In this document: one piece after another, positions 11,301-20,755 of the stretch
Layout: every line of letters begins with the position of its first letter
How positions within the stretch are numbered: position 1 is the first letter of the stretch
NCBI GenBank assembly: GCA_903970465.1
Contig: CAJCIO010000031.1
Location: 49,427 to 113,426, forward strand
Source: Gammaproteobacteria bacterium
GTDB lineage: Bacteria > Pseudomonadota > Gammaproteobacteria > Pseudomonadales > Pseudomonadaceae
Direction of reading: 5' to 3'
DNA: 64,000 nucleotides
Position numbers and translations under genes: made by a program
Notes under the pieces: generated by a model
Told to the model about the DNA's origin: nothing
Database searches by the model: none
Seen by the model: only the letters and a program-made list of their open reading frames with translations

Positions 11301-12283
11301 ATGGCGAAACGCTGTTCACCGGCGAGCGCCGTCTGCTGCAGCGTCAGTGGGCCGAGACCAGCTATCAGGTCCAGCGCCTGCGTGACAACGTCACCTGTGC
11401 CGAGCAGGAATTCGATGCCCTGCTGGAAGAAGACAACCCGGGCCTGAGCGCCAAGCTGGGCTTCGATGTCAACGACAACATCAGCGCGCCGTACATCAAG
11501 AAAGGCGTGCGCCCGCAAGTGGCGGTGCTGCGCGAGCAGGGCGTCAATGGCCAGGTCGAAATGGCTGCGGCGTTCGACCGTGCCGGCTTCAATGCGATCG
11601 ACGTGCACATGAGCGATATCCTTGCCGGTCGTGTCGATCTCAACGAGTACAAGGGGCTGGTCGCTTGCGGTGGCTTCTCCTACGGCGACGTGTTGGGTGC
11701 CGGCGAAGGCTGGGCCAAGTCGGCACTGTTCAACGCCCGTGCCCGTGATGCGTTCCAGCAATTCTTCGAACGCACCGACAGCTTCACCCTCGGCGTGTGT
11801 AACGGTTGCCAGATGATGTCCAACCTGCACGAGCTGATTCCAGGGTCGGAGTTCTGGCCGCACTTCGTGCGCAACCGTTCCGAGCAGTTCGAGGCGCGAG
11901 TGGCGATGGTTCAGGTGCAGGAGTCGAACTCGATCTTCCTGCAGGGCATGGCCGGTTCGCGCATGCCGATCGCCATTGCTCATGGTGAAGGTCATGCCGA
12001 GTTCGCCAACGAAGATGCACTGCTGCAAGCCGACCTGTCGGGTTGCGTGGCACTGCGTTTCGTCGACAACCACGGCAAGGTCACTGAGACCTACCCGGCC
12101 AACCCGAACGGTTCGCCGCGCGGGATCACTGGCCTTACCAGCCGTGACGGCCGTGTGACCATCATGATGCCGCACCCGGAGCGTGTCTTCCGTGGCGTGC
12201 AGAACTCGTGGAAGCCGGACGACTGGAACGAAGACGCCGCCTGGATGCGCATGTTCCGCAACGCCCGCGTGTGGGTGAACTAA
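8384..12283 (+). CDS. purL: Phosphoribosylformylglycinamidine synthase (FGAM synthase)
   Basis: The 1299-aa protein is the large single-chain PurL of gammaproteobacteria and catalyses the fourth step of purine synthesis (FGAR + Gln + ATP to FGAM). The N-terminal PurS-like part starts [20 protein letters not shown], which fixes the start. Two AIR-synthase-like ATP-binding halves follow. The C-terminal class I glutaminase has its nucleophile Cys1139 in GVCNGCQMM and a histidine in [17 protein letters not shown] sequence about 45 bases before the ATG could be a -10 box, but I see no good -35. It is intact, with typical GC-rich codon use. Confidence 0.98.
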   Translation: MLILRGAPALSAFRHGKLLEQLSQKVPAVTGLYAEFAHFAEVTGELTDEQQHVLARLLKYGPSVPVQEPAGRLFLVMPRFGTISPWSSKASDIAHNCGLSNVARLERGIAFYVAGEFDAVQAQLVADVLHDRMTQIVLGRLEEAAGLFSHAEPKPLTAIDVLGGGRAALEAANVSLGLALAEDEIDYLVTSFEGLGRNPHDIELMMFAQANSEHCRHKIFNASWDIDGQSQEKSLFGMIKNTYVMHSEGVLSAYKDNASVIVGSVAGRFFPNPDTRQYGAVQEPVHILMKVETHNHPTAIAPFPGASTGSGGEIRDEGATGRGAKPKAGLTGFTVSNLNIPGFEQPWEKAYGKPERIVTALDIMIDGPLGGAAFNNEFGRPALTGYFRTFEQTIKTPHGEEVRGYHKPIMLAGGMGNIRAEHVQKGEITVGSKLIVLGGPAMLIGLGGGAASSMATGASSADLDFASVQRENPEMERRCQEVIDRCWQLGDKNPISFIHDVGAGGLSNAFPELVNDGGRGGRFELRNVPNDEPGMAPLEIWSNESQERYVMAVDAADFERFQAICERERCPFAVVGEATAEPQLTVTDSHFGNNAVDMPLEVLLGKAPRMHRSAVREAEMGDDFDPSTLDLADSVSRVLHHPAVASKSFLITIGDRTITGLVARDQMVGPWQVPVADVAVTATSFDVYTGEAMAMGERTPLALLDAPASGRMAIGETLTNIAASAIGKISDIKLSANWMSAAGHPGEDARLYDAVKAVGMELCPELGITIPVGKDSMSMKTRWSDEGVEKSVTSPMSLIITGFAPVTDIRKTLTPQLRMDKGETDLVLIDLGRGQNRMGASILAQTHGKLGAQAPDVDDAEDLKAFFAVIQGLNADGHLLAYHDRSDGGLLTSVVEMAFAGHCGLNLQLDTLAHNTAEIPAILFNEELGAVIQVRQDATPDILAQFSAAGLGGDCVAVIGQPVNNGEVLISFNGETLFTGERRLLQRQWAETSYQVQRLRDNVTCAEQEFDALLEEDNPGLSAKLGFDVNDNISAPYIKKGVRPQVAVLREQGVNGQVEMAAAFDRAGFNAIDVHMSDILAGRVDLNEYKGLVACGGFSYGDVLGAGEGWAKSALFNARARDAFQQFFERTDSFTLGVCNGCQMMSNLHELIPGSEFWPHFVRNRSEQFEARVAMVQVQESNSIFLQGMAGSRMPIAIAHGEGHAEFANEDALLQADLSGCVALRFVDNHGKVTETYPANPNGSPRGITGLTSRDGRVTIMMPHPERVFRGVQNSWKPDDWNEDAAWMRMFRNARVWVN

Positions 12284-12286
12284 GGC

Positions 12287-12598
12287 GTGTACAAGCTGGC
12301 CTTTTTCGTCCCGCCCAGCCACCTGGAGGTCGTCAAGCAGGCGGTCTTCACGGCTGGCGGGGGACGTCTCGGTGCCTATGACCAGTGTTGCTGGCAGGTG
12401 TTGGGGGAGGGCCAGTTCCGGCCATTGGACGGTAGCGAGCCGTTCATTGGCCAGAGCGGCATGGTCGAGAAAGTCGTGGAGTGGAAGGTCGAATTGGTGG
12501 TCGATGAAAGTGTGATTGCCGACGTCGTCACTGCGCTCAAGGCCGCCCACCCCTACGAGACGCCGGCCTATGAGGTTTGGCGGCTCGAGACTTTTTGA
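12287..12598 (+). CDS. YqfO/NIF3-type C-terminal domain protein
   Basis: The protein is 103 aa with a GTG start three bases after the purL stop, so it is read from the same transcript. MYKLAFFVPPSHLEVVKQAVFTAGGG and HPYETPAYEVWRLETF mark the small ferredoxin-like, CutA-resembling domain. That domain is inserted in or attached to NIF3/YqfO proteins, here as a free-standing protein without the dinuclear-metal domain. The function of this stand-alone form is not established. Metal binding or a regulatory ligand role is only a guess from the fold. Confidence 0.8.
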   Translation: MYKLAFFVPPSHLEVVKQAVFTAGGGRLGAYDQCCWQVLGEGQFRPLDGSEPFIGQSGMVEKVVEWKVELVVDESVIADVVTALKAAHPYETPAYEVWRLETF

Positions 12599-12628
12599 TA
12601 ACCGGTTATTTTGCTTCGTGGCTACTGG

Positions 12629-12715
12629 TGCCTTCGCGGGCAAGCCTTGCTCCCACAGTTCAGAGACCCTGAGTCGTCTGCCCGTGGGAGCACAGCTTGC
12701 TGGCGAAGAGGCCGG
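12629..12715. repeat. REP pair (BIME-like)
   Basis: A left unit (CCTTCGCGGGCAAGCCTTGC then TCCCACA) and an inverted right unit (GTGGGAGCACAGCTTGC then TGGCGAAGAGGCCGG) lie between the convergent yqfO-like and tpsA genes. The same unit recurs at about 24.0 and 59.2 kb. Confidence 0.8.
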
Positions 12716-12737
12716 ATCTGCCTCCGCGATAACGGCA

Positions 12738-15700
12738 CTAACGCTGTTGTACAGTCGCTTTGAGCTGCTGTGTCTCGTTATGTCCACCCCCTCGAACCAG
12801 GCCCAGATTGACGCCGCTATCGGTGTCCTTGCCGAATGAGTCTTTCAATCCCTTCACCAGATCCAGCGGTGCATTCGAACCGTTGATGCCTGCTTGTGCC
12901 CGATAGTCCTGACCGCTCAGGTCGGTCTTCGTCACCTTGCCATTACCTAGCTGGACGCTGCTCGCGGCCAGGCTCGCACCGGTCAGCGTGGTGTTGCCTT
13001 GCACTTGCAGGTTGATGTTCTGGGTCGCAGTCAATTCGGTTGGCTGCAAGGCGGTATTACGATGCTGCTCCACCACGTCAATGCCTACCGAAGGGGTGAT
13101 ATTCGGATCGACCTTCGACAGTCGCTTGCCAGCGGCGTCCTGGACCTTGGCGCCGAAAGGCCCGGCCAGGGAGGTAGCGCCGTTGACCAACCCTTGCGGG
13201 TTTTGCTCCTTGCTCAGTTTCAGGTCGACGTTCACCGCCAGGCCATCGACCTGATCCTGGCGGCTCTCGACACGCAGGTCGCCACCAACAGTACCGGCGA
13301 TACTGCCGGCTTCCAGGTTGGCACCGGCCACTCGGGTGTCGCCAGCGCTATTGATCGTCAGGGTGTCAGCCTTGAGATGGGCGTTGCTGTGAGTGCTGCT
13401 ATCCAATTGCTCGAGCCCCACCTTTACCCGGCCGTACAGACCTGAAGTATTGGCGCCAGGGTTGGAGGGATTGCTTTTGCTATTGGCGCCGATGCCGGCG
13501 GCCACGTCGAGATTGTCGCGATGGTCAGTCGACTGTGCCGACTCGATCAATACACCGCCGTTGCTGGCATTCACTTGCAGGTCTTTGCTGGTGGCGTTAA
13601 GGCCCTGCAATTGCACGGCGTCGTCCGCCTTTGCGGCACTGGTGATAGTGCTGGTGTCGCGGGCGTGAAACTCGGCGCCGCGCGTGGTCTGTGCCTTTTC
13701 GTCGATGCGCGATGTGCTAAAGGCACCCCCCAGACCACCACCCTTGCCGCCAGCGGTCGGGTTGCCGGATGCCGTGATTTGCAGCGCGCCGCCCATGCCC
13801 GAGCCTTTGGCTTCATGGGTGTTGGTGCTGGCCAATACCTGGTTCCGCCCGTTCGCTTGCAGATCGATGCTCGCTACTGGCTGCTGCGCGCTACCGATGT
13901 GCGTGCCTTCAAGGCGCAGATCGCCCTGACTTTTCAGGAGGACCTTGCCGGCCGTGTCGATCTGCGTGACGCGGGCCTGAGAGTCTTGAGTGTGGTTTAC
14001 CTTGCCATCAAGCTTGCCCAGCAGGCTGGCAGCTTTACTGGCGCCAGGCGTGGTCCCCGCCTTTATTTGGCCGAAGCCGCCGAGGGAATTCTCGTCGACG
14101 CTCTGTCGGTCGTTGGCCTGAGTCGCGGACAGTGTGCCGCCGCTGATAATCGACACATCGCCCGAGCCGCCGTCAATCCGTGTGCCCTCATAGACACCAT
14201 TGGTGCCAAGCTGGATGGCGATGCCTTGCCGGCCTGTCAGGCTGCCCGGCACTGCCACCTGCTCGGTGTAGGCGTTGTTCATCGAGGCGCCGACCCCCAG
14301 AAGCTTGGCGTTGATATCACTACCGGTGACGGTATCGACTCGTGCGGCGGCATCGACGTTCCAGCGATCAAGCGTCTTTTGCTGCAGGTTTTCGGCGGCG
14401 AGCATCTGGTGTTCCTGAGCGATCATTTCGATCTTGCGGGCTTCATACTGAGTGGCCACATCAGTCACAGTGCCCGCCACTTGCACGTCGATCACATCGG
14501 CCTTGATCTGGGTGCCACGCGCGGTTTTAGTGGATTCCTCGGCCTTGCGCTTCTGATAACCGGCCGCGATATCGATGCCCAGGCTGGGTGGGTCTAAGGC
14601 ATCTTCGAGACCGTTTTGTTGCAGGCGAGTCTGTTCTTCGCCGTTGATGGCTTTTTCGATCGGGCGAGTGACGTCCTTGTACTCGACACTCAGCCCGGCC
14701 TTGCCCTCGATGGTGGTTTTTTCGGTGGTCTTGCGGGTCGTGTCGTATACAGCCTGGTTGTTCACCGTGCCGGCTCGTTCTTTGAAGGTGCCGTCCACCT
14801 TGAGCTTGGCGCCCTGTTTCTCGATCAAGCCTTGGCCTTTATCGGCAACGATCAGCAGATCCCCCTTGGTGACGTCCAGCTCAGTGGTGCCCGCTTGCGT
14901 GCCCCGCTCGACCTTGCGCTCGTTCTCGTATTTACCTAGCGATGCAGTACCCACGCGATCGATACCGCCCTCGGCGCCTAGATAACCGCCTGATTGGGTG
15001 CGTTCCTCCTCGCGGCTGCTATTGGCATCCGTGCTGACCAAATGCACGGACTCGCTCTTGATGGTCGCGTCCCCGTTGGTGGTTTTGAGCTTGGAATCGG
15101 CGATCACCGTCTTTTTGCCGGCGATGATATTCACGCTTTGCCCCTCGACCTTGCTGCCCTGCAACGCTTCCTGTGTGATTTTGGTACTGGCGCTGTTCCT
15201 TTCCCAGCCCACCTTCGCCACGAACTGCTTGCTCCCGGGCTTGCCGTCTTCGGCCGGTTTGGTCTCGCCTGCCGAAGCGACGAATCCGTGGGTGATACGC
15301 CCGGTTTTTCCAACGGTGCGGTCCTTGACGGCTTCGATGTTGACATCGCCACCCGCTTCGAGACCCACATCACCGTCGGCGATCAAGTCAGAGCCCTTGA
15401 CGACGATATTCTTGGGACTGACGACCTTGAGATTACTCTCGGAGCGCACCTCGCTGCGCTTGCCGAGCGTCTCTTCGCGCTCATGACGGCGCTCGTCCTT
15501 GAACAGGCCAAACACCTTGCTGTTATCTTTGCTGGTCTCGACCTTGCGAATGTTTTCGACACTCTCGATGAATACTCCGTCTTGCTTGCTGATCAGCAGC
15601 GCGTCCTCGCTGCCCTTGACCTGACTGCCGCGTACCGCCAGACGATCCGTCTCGATGATCAGCTTGCCACCGGCCTCCACCGTGCTGCCTTGGTGAGTCA

Positions 15701-17303
15701 CGCGCTGGTCGCCGTCCTTGGCGGTGTCACCGAAAAAATGCCCGGAGACCAGATCGCCGCGATAGCGTTTATCGCTCTTGCTGTCTTTCAAGGCGACCGT
15801 GTCGATATCGACGCTTCGCGCATTGAGCTTTATGTCGGTACGGCTTTCCAGGGAGCTGCCACTGATGCGCAGCTTGCCGCCGCTTTGCAGGGCAATGTCG
15901 CCGCCGAGCAGCATGCTTTGCTCGGCGGTTTCCTCGATCGTTTCGCTGTGGGTGTCCTGGCGCCACAGGTGTTTGCGGTGGGCGCTTCGTTCACCCACCT
16001 CGATGCGATCGACTGCAGCCACGATCTGCAGATCGCCGCCGGTCCTGACCTGCAACTGACCGCTCGCCCTTACGAAAGCGCCACGGACGATAGCGTTTTC
16101 CCCGACTTCCACCTTCATGTCCCCAGTGGTGGCGAACAGGCTGCCGAGCTGCTGGGTCTCGGTCGTCGTACGATCGCGGTTGAAGGTTTCGGTGGTCACG
16201 AACCAGGCTTTGTTTTTCCAGTTTTCATTGTTCTTGGCAATGGTCTCGCGGGTCGCCGCATCGAGATAAAGGTTCTTGCGGGTGCGCACATTGATGTGGC
16301 TGCCCGAGGCATCCAGCGCGCTCAGATGCATATCGCCCTCACTGCGCAGGTCCAGGCGTCCGGCGCCTGCATCGAGGCGGGTCAGTTTTATGTGATTGGC
16401 GTCGCGTCTGTCCCCGGTCAGATGCAGCTCGCCGGCCGAATGCACCTGCACGCCGTCACCGGCCTCGATCAACGGGGAGGCGAGCCGCACTCCGGCGCCC
16501 TGCGCGGTGCTGACGATACGAATGCGCCCGGCCCGCATGGCGCCGAACAGGCTGGCATCGTAGCGCTGCTCGGCTTGGCTGCGCTGGGCGGTCTCGACGA
16601 TTTCGCCATCGTCATAGCGAATGCGGTTGTTGCCGGCAATGATGTCCAACTGGCCTTGGTTGGTCACTTCGCCATTGGTTTCGATGCGGGGTGCGATCAA
16701 ACCGATGGTGCCCTGAAGGTTTTGCAGGCCTTTGGGGCCCACTTCCAGCAGGCCGTCGCCGCGCAGGGTATCGAGGTGGACGAGGTCAGCGCCGTCAATG
16801 TCCGGGCGACCGACCAGGAACGAGGCCCGCGGCGCATTGATGAAGCCCCCGCCGTTCACGTAGATGCCATTGGGGTTGGCAAGTACATAGTCGGCGGCCT
16901 GGCCGAAGATCTCCTGGGTACCGAGTATGCGGGACTGCTGCCTGCCGATGACAAAGTTGAAAATCATGTCGGCGGCCTGCCCTTGATATTGCGGGTTCGC
17001 CGCCAGATAACCGGCGAGCTGCGACTGCCCGGCAGAGAGGGAATTGTTGATGACCACTCCTTCCTTGGCGACGTTGTACAGCTCGAAGAAGTTGACCGAG
17101 TCGCCATGGGCATTGGGGGCCACGGGGGTGATCACCGTGGCGGCGCCGTTAGGGTCGACCCCGGCAATGCCGCCGCCTGGCCCGGGTGCCGGCTGGATAC
17201 CGCCTTGTGCACTGGCCAGCGCCGGGGCCAGCAGCAAACTGGCGATGATCCAGCGCAGGGGGTCATGACGCAGGCGAAACAGGGGAGGGATCAATGAGGT
17301 CAT
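12738..17303 (-). CDS. Two-partner secretion exoprotein (TpsA, filamentous haemagglutinin family)
   Basis: The protein is 1521 aa. The start at 17303 gives a Sec signal peptide (WIIASLLLAPALASAQG); a GTG at 17339 would add 12 residues. The TPS secretion domain covers roughly residues 40-280 and contains the hallmark NPNGIYVNGGGFINAPRASF, so the protein should cross the outer membrane through the TpsB encoded just upstream. The rest is haemagglutinin-type beta-helical repeat sequence (many short L-x-A-x-G-x-V-x-I units). The protein is about half the length of typical CdiA. It ends in repeat-like sequence (GGGHNETQQLKATVQQR) with no VENN pretoxin motif, no obvious toxin tip and no immunity gene downstream. 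Adhesin-type roles are likely, and truncation of a longer ancestor is possible. Confidence 0.9.
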   Translation of the reverse strand: MTSLIPPLFRLRHDPLRWIIASLLLAPALASAQGGIQPAPGPGGGIAGVDPNGAATVITPVAPNAHGDSVNFFELYNVAKEGVVINNSLSAGQSQLAGYLAANPQYQGQAADMIFNFVIGRQQSRILGTQEIFGQAADYVLANPNGIYVNGGGFINAPRASFLVGRPDIDGADLVHLDTLRGDGLLEVGPKGLQNLQGTIGLIAPRIETNGEVTNQGQLDIIAGNNRIRYDDGEIVETAQRSQAEQRYDASLFGAMRAGRIRIVSTAQGAGVRLASPLIEAGDGVQVHSAGELHLTGDRRDANHIKLTRLDAGAGRLDLRSEGDMHLSALDASGSHINVRTRKNLYLDAATRETIAKNNENWKNKAWFVTTETFNRDRTTTETQQLGSLFATTGDMKVEVGENAIVRGAFVRASGQLQVRTGGDLQIVAAVDRIEVGERSAHRKHLWRQDTHSETIEETAEQSMLLGGDIALQSGGKLRISGSSLESRTDIKLNARSVDIDTVALKDSKSDKRYRGDLVSGHFFGDTAKDGDQRVTHQGSTVEAGGKLIIETDRLAVRGSQVKGSEDALLISKQDGVFIESVENIRKVETSKDNSKVFGLFKDERRHEREETLGKRSEVRSESNLKVVSPKNIVVKGSDLIADGDVGLEAGGDVNIEAVKDRTVGKTGRITHGFVASAGETKPAEDGKPGSKQFVAKVGWERNSASTKITQEALQGSKVEGQSVNIIAGKKTVIADSKLKTTNGDATIKSESVHLVSTDANSSREEERTQSGGYLGAEGGIDRVGTASLGKYENERKVERGTQAGTTELDVTKGDLLIVADKGQGLIEKQGAKLKVDGTFKERAGTVNNQAVYDTTRKTTEKTTIEGKAGLSVEYKDVTRPIEKAINGEEQTRLQQNGLEDALDPPSLGIDIAAGYQKRKAEESTKTARGTQIKADVIDVQVAGTVTDVATQYEARKIEMIAQEHQMLAAENLQQKTLDRWNVDAAARVDTVTGSDINAKLLGVGASMNNAYTEQVAVPGSLTGRQGIAIQLGTNGVYEGTRIDGGSGDVSIISGGTLSATQANDRQSVDENSLGGFGQIKAGTTPGASKAASLLGKLDGKVNHTQDSQARVTQIDTAGKVLLKSQGDLRLEGTHIGSAQQPVASIDLQANGRNQVLASTNTHEAKGSGMGGALQITASGNPTAGGKGGGLGGAFSTSRIDEKAQTTRGAEFHARDTSTITSAAKADDAVQLQGLNATSKDLQVNASNGGVLIESAQSTDHRDNLDVAAGIGANSKSNPSNPGANTSGLYGRVKVGLEQLDSSTHSNAHLKADTLTINSAGDTRVAGANLEAGSIAGTVGGDLRVESRQDQVDGLAVNVDLKLSKEQNPQGLVNGATSLAGPFGAKVQDAAGKRLSKVDPNITPSVGIDVVEQHRNTALQPTELTATQNINLQVQGNTTLTGASLAASSVQLGNGKVTKTDLSGQDYRAQAGINGSNAPLDLVKGLKDSFGKDTDSGVNLGLVRGGGHNETQQLKATVQQR

Positions 17304-17335
17304 TGGGATTTCTCTAGTTATTGTAAGTAGGGATG

Positions 17336-19093
17336 TCACAGTTTCAGCGTCAGCTCCAGGCGCCAGAATCCCGGGGGCAGGGGCGCCCCGGACAGGTGCA
17401 GGGCGTGCTGGTAGCTAAGGTCCAGGCGGGTATGACGGTTGGCCAAGGCGATGCCCGCGCTGGCGCCGGCCATGCGCGCTACCTGCGCGAAGGGGTCATT
17501 GATGACGCGCTGCGTGGGGTCGAGGCGCCGCCAGCCCATGTCGAGCCCTAGCTGGGGCTCCAGCGACCAGCCGGCACCCAGCGCATGTTTGAGAATTAGC
17601 GTGTTGTGCCAACTGGCGGCAGTGCTGGCCGCCAGCGACAGATCCTGCAGGCCGCGCACGGCGTACTGCTCGGTGAGCACCTGCTGCTCGGCGGGCGGTA
17701 TCGGGTAACGGCTGTATTGCGCGGCCAGTTGACTGCTCCATTGCCATTGCTGGCCAGCCCATTGGCGCTGGTTCAGGTAGCCCAGGGACAGGCGCCATTT
17801 GGTGAATTGCCCGCGCGGCGAGTCGGGTAGCCCACTAGGGTTGCCGCCCGATTTGCGTAACCAGTCGCGGTGCAGGGCGTCGCTGCGCCAGTCGCTCAGC
17901 CCGCGGGTGACACCCACATACGCGCTCCAGATGCCTCGCTGGGTCCATAGCAGGTTCAGGCCGGCCTCGGCATTGAGCAGCCGCGGACTTTGCGGCTCCA
18001 GTAACTTTTCGCCAATCAAGGCGTCGGTGCTCTTGTGGTCGAGCCGCACGGTGGCGCTCAGCAGTCGGTGCTGATCCCGCCAGAGGCTGCGTTCCAGTCC
18101 CATGCCATAGGCAGTATTGCGGCCGTGGCTCAGGCTAGACCCCGCCAGAGTAGCCAGCGGTATCTGGTATTCGGATTGGTTGGCGCTGAGGTTGAAGGTC
18201 CATGCATCGAACGGTATGGCGTAATAAATGCCCAGGCTGCGACTCAAGGTCGGCTGCTGGGCGAAGGTCTGACCGGCACTCAAATAGATGAAATCGTTCA
18301 GGTGCAACGGGCTGTCCAGGCTCACTGCCAATTGTCCCTGATGCCGGCCGGTATTGGGCTTGCCGGCATTGTTGAGGTTGGCGTTCAGGCTCCAGCGCGA
18401 CGGCCGACTGAGGGGGCGGATGATGATACGGCTGGCACCGATAGCATCGCCGGGCTCGACGTCGGCGGTGAGGTCGAAGGCCTGCAGGCGGTTGAGTTGT
18501 TCGAGGCCTCGTTCGAGGGTGCGTAGCTGCAGCGGCTGCCCAAGCATGCCGTTGAAGGCGCTGCGCAGTGACAGTGGCAGGCTCTGGTCGCTGACCTCGA
18601 TGGACTCGACGAAACCTTCGGTGATGTCGAGACGCAGCGGCTCTCTATCTGCTGGGGGCAATGCCAACTGGGGGCGGCTGGCAATGTAGCCTTTATCCAC
18701 ATACAAAACCGTGATGGCGGCGAGCAGGCCATTGATCTGTTCGGTGTCCATGCACGGTGAAAGGTACGGACCTATAGCGTCAGTGATGTCGGTCTGGGCG
18801 ATCAGGCGATTGCCGGTCAGGCGTATGCCGTCGACCCACCAGCAGCGTTGGCTGAGGGAGTAAGGCATGGCGGGGTTCGACTGCGCCACCGGGGCAGCCC
18901 CCAGAATGGGTGGCGGGCGCCGCATGCTGCGCAGGCGCTGTCCGAGTTCGAGTTGTTCGCGCTGGCGCACCACGCTTTGTGCATCGATCAATGACTGCGC
19001 GGCCACTTCCGGGCTGAGCAGCAGGACGAAGGCCAGGGTAGTCATGACCCATGCACGGCACGTTACAGGACGCTGTAGAAGCGTGGGGGTCAT
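17336..19093 (-). CDS. Two-partner secretion outer-membrane transporter (TpsB, ShlB/FhaC family)
   Basis: The protein is 585 aa. A signal peptide (TTLAFVLLLSPEVAAQS) is followed by a helix and linker (QREQLELGQRL), then two POTRA domains at about 85-240 (GIRLTGNRL..., LDITEGFVESIEV). A C-terminal 16-strand barrel follows, with the family signature VRGL near residue 475 and a final aromatic strand ending in LTLKL. It should export the TpsA protein encoded 33 bases further along the same strand. The order tpsB-tpsA and the short gap indicate one operon. About 150 bases upstream separate it from the L,D-transpeptidase gene. Confidence 0.93.
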   Translation of the reverse strand: MTPTLLQRPVTCRAWVMTTLAFVLLLSPEVAAQSLIDAQSVVRQREQLELGQRLRSMRRPPPILGAAPVAQSNPAMPYSLSQRCWWVDGIRLTGNRLIAQTDITDAIGPYLSPCMDTEQINGLLAAITVLYVDKGYIASRPQLALPPADREPLRLDITEGFVESIEVSDQSLPLSLRSAFNGMLGQPLQLRTLERGLEQLNRLQAFDLTADVEPGDAIGASRIIIRPLSRPSRWSLNANLNNAGKPNTGRHQGQLAVSLDSPLHLNDFIYLSAGQTFAQQPTLSRSLGIYYAIPFDAWTFNLSANQSEYQIPLATLAGSSLSHGRNTAYGMGLERSLWRDQHRLLSATVRLDHKSTDALIGEKLLEPQSPRLLNAEAGLNLLWTQRGIWSAYVGVTRGLSDWRSDALHRDWLRKSGGNPSGLPDSPRGQFTKWRLSLGYLNQRQWAGQQWQWSSQLAAQYSRYPIPPAEQQVLTEQYAVRGLQDLSLAASTAASWHNTLILKHALGAGWSLEPQLGLDMGWRRLDPTQRVINDPFAQVARMAGASAGIALANRHTRLDLSYQHALHLSGAPLPPGFWRLELTLKL

Positions 19094-19242
19094 GTGCTTT
19101 ACCCGAATCTGATTGTTTCGGGCAACTCTACTGAGCCAGGCCGTTTACGTCGGCAGGGCGAATCCTACGTGTGTGTCAGAGAGGGACGAACAGCGTGTGG
19201 GGCATTTCCTACACAGGTGCAAAACGGTTCAGTGCACGATTA

Positions 19243-19965
19243 TCAGGGGCGAATCTCGATCATCGTGCCGTCCTTGACCAGCGACCACACCTCGCGCATG
19301 TCCGCGTTGTTCAGGGCGATACAACCATCGGTCCAGTCCAGCGAGGCGAAGTACCACTCGGGGTAGTCGTCGCTGATCGGCGTCCCGTGGATCATGATCA
19401 TGCTGCCCGGGCGGTTGCCTTCCCGGCGCGCGCGCGCGGCGTCGTCGATATTGGGGTAGGAGACGTGCATGGCCAGGTTAAAGCGGTCGCTGGTCTTGCG
19501 CCAGTCGAGCCAGTAGAAGCCCTCGGGGGTGCGCCGGTCACCCTCGGCCAGTTTGGGCCCGCGGGGCTGCTTGCCCAGGGAGATCTTGTAGGCCTTGACC
19601 GGCTCGCCATGGCTCATGAGTTCGAGGCGGTGGGCCGATTTGATCACCAGCACCTTGTCGATGGTGACATCGGCGAGGGTGCGGGCAGGGCTGGCAGGTG
19701 CCGGGAGGGTCGTCGCGGGGGCAAAGGCGACCGAGGGTACCGCTGTTTTTACAGTCGGCGCAGATACCGCTGTGCCGGGGGCCGCCAGCCGTGGGGCAAT
19801 TGCTGCCGGATTGACGGCTTGCGGTGCCGACGCGGGCGTCGAGTTCGGCGCAACTGGCGCAGGTTGCGAGACCGCAGTGATAGGTTTTTTGATCACCGTG
19901 ACGGTGAGCTCTGCGCAGGCAAACGCCGGAAGAGACAGACAAAGCAGGGCAAGCAACCAGCGCAT
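19243..19965 (-). CDS. L,D-transpeptidase, YkuD family, exported
   Basis: The protein is 240 aa. The signal peptide (MRWLLALLCLSLPAFACA) is followed by a low-complexity Ala/Pro/Val linker at about 35-95. A YkuD domain follows with HGTP, then TDGCIALNN, where Cys215 is the nucleophile. It is predicted to act in the periplasm, making 3-3 peptidoglycan cross-links or joining lipoproteins to peptidoglycan. The Asp-Gly-Cys context is the variant seen in the ErfK/YafK-like branch. The start is fixed by the signal peptide. It reads in the same direction as, and away from, the tps pair, and shows no operon partner. Confidence 0.9.
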   Translation of the reverse strand: MRWLLALLCLSLPAFACAELTVTVIKKPITAVSQPAPVAPNSTPASAPQAVNPAAIAPRLAAPGTAVSAPTVKTAVPSVAFAPATTLPAPASPARTLADVTIDKVLVIKSAHRLELMSHGEPVKAYKISLGKQPRGPKLAEGDRRTPEGFYWLDWRKTSDRFNLAMHVSYPNIDDAARARREGNRPGSMIMIHGTPISDDYPEWYFASLDWTDGCIALNNADMREVWSLVKDGTMIEIRP

Positions 19966-20003
19966 TGAACGACATCCTGAATGATTACGCGCCCCGCAGG
20001 GCG

Positions 20004-20564
20004 TCAGGTGGGGCTGCCCGGCAGGTTGGCGAGCAGAGGGGGCAATGATTCGTTTCGAACCGGGAAGTGATCCCCCAGCCGGTCAGCGAAATAGCATTCT
20101 AGGGTACGTCCGACGGTTGGAAAAGCCAGATCCGACCAAGGTATTTCGCTTTCCTTGAACAAGCGGGTTTCGAGGCTTTCGCTGCCCACGGCGAAATCCA
20201 GATCGTCCAGCGTGGCGCGGAAGAATACGTGCACCTGGCTGATGTGTGGCAGGTCGAACAGCGTATAGAGCGCCAGATCGCGGACGCGGGCGCAGGCTTC
20301 CTCGTCGGTTTCCCGACAGGCGGCTTGCTCGAGGGTCTCGCCGTTCTCCATGAACCCCGCCGGCAAAGTCCAGAACCCGTAGCGTGGCTCGATGGCGCGC
20401 CGACACAAGAGCACCTGGTCGCCCCAGATCGGCAGACAGCCCGCGACTATATTGGGGTTCTGATAATGGATGCAGTGGCAGTGCTCGCAGACGAAGCGCA
20501 GCCGGTTGTCGCCTTCTGGAATCAACTGGCGGACGGGGTGGGCGCACTGGCTGCAGAATTTCAT
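20004..20564 (-). CDS. Nudix hydrolase with N-terminal zinc ribbon
   Basis: The protein is 186 aa. The start at 20564 has AGGAG nine bases upstream; the frame is open to 20744 but that part is not protein-like. The N terminus is a zinc ribbon (CSQC ... CEHC, then HYQNPN). The Nudix box GFMENGETLEQAACRETDEE matches Gx5Ex7REUxEE. The family hydrolyses nucleoside diphosphates linked to another moiety. The ribbon plus QNPN is shared with NudC-like NADH or ADP-ribose pyrophosphatases, but the exact substrate is not clear. The gene is divergent from the nudL-like gene across about 190 bases. Confidence 0.88.
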   Translation of the reverse strand: MKFCSQCAHPVRQLIPEGDNRLRFVCEHCHCIHYQNPNIVAGCLPIWGDQVLLCRRAIEPRYGFWTLPAGFMENGETLEQAACRETDEEACARVRDLALYTLFDLPHISQVHVFFRATLDDLDFAVGSESLETRLFKESEIPWSDLAFPTVGRTLECYFADRLGDHFPVRNESLPPLLANLPGSPT

Positions 20565-20755
20565 GGAAGGGCTCCTGGTCGATGCGCCTATCTTGGCGCC
20601 TGCCGGTCCCTCCCCGCAAGCCGCACCGGCTCCTTCGCCGGCATCCGTAGCGCAGATATGCGCTTTTGCCGGCGCAGCGCGGGCCAACAAACAGCACTTG
20701 GGCAGCGCGTCGCTTTGGTGCATCATGCAGGGCAAGCAACGCATTGAGAGAAGCC

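Noticed and set aside
12599..12737. Hidden toxin or immunity gene after tpsA
   Set aside because: The 139 bases are almost entirely the REP pair, with no reading frame of useful length.
9737..12787. 1016-codon open frame on the minus strand opposite purL
   Set aside because: It is antisense to a fully conserved purL, has a His/Asp/Gly-rich composition typical of GC-rich shadow frames and no recognisable domain.
14994..17297. 767-codon open frame on the plus strand opposite tpsA
   Set aside because: tpsA has a signal peptide, TPS domain and partner transporter; the opposite frame shows only shadow-type composition.
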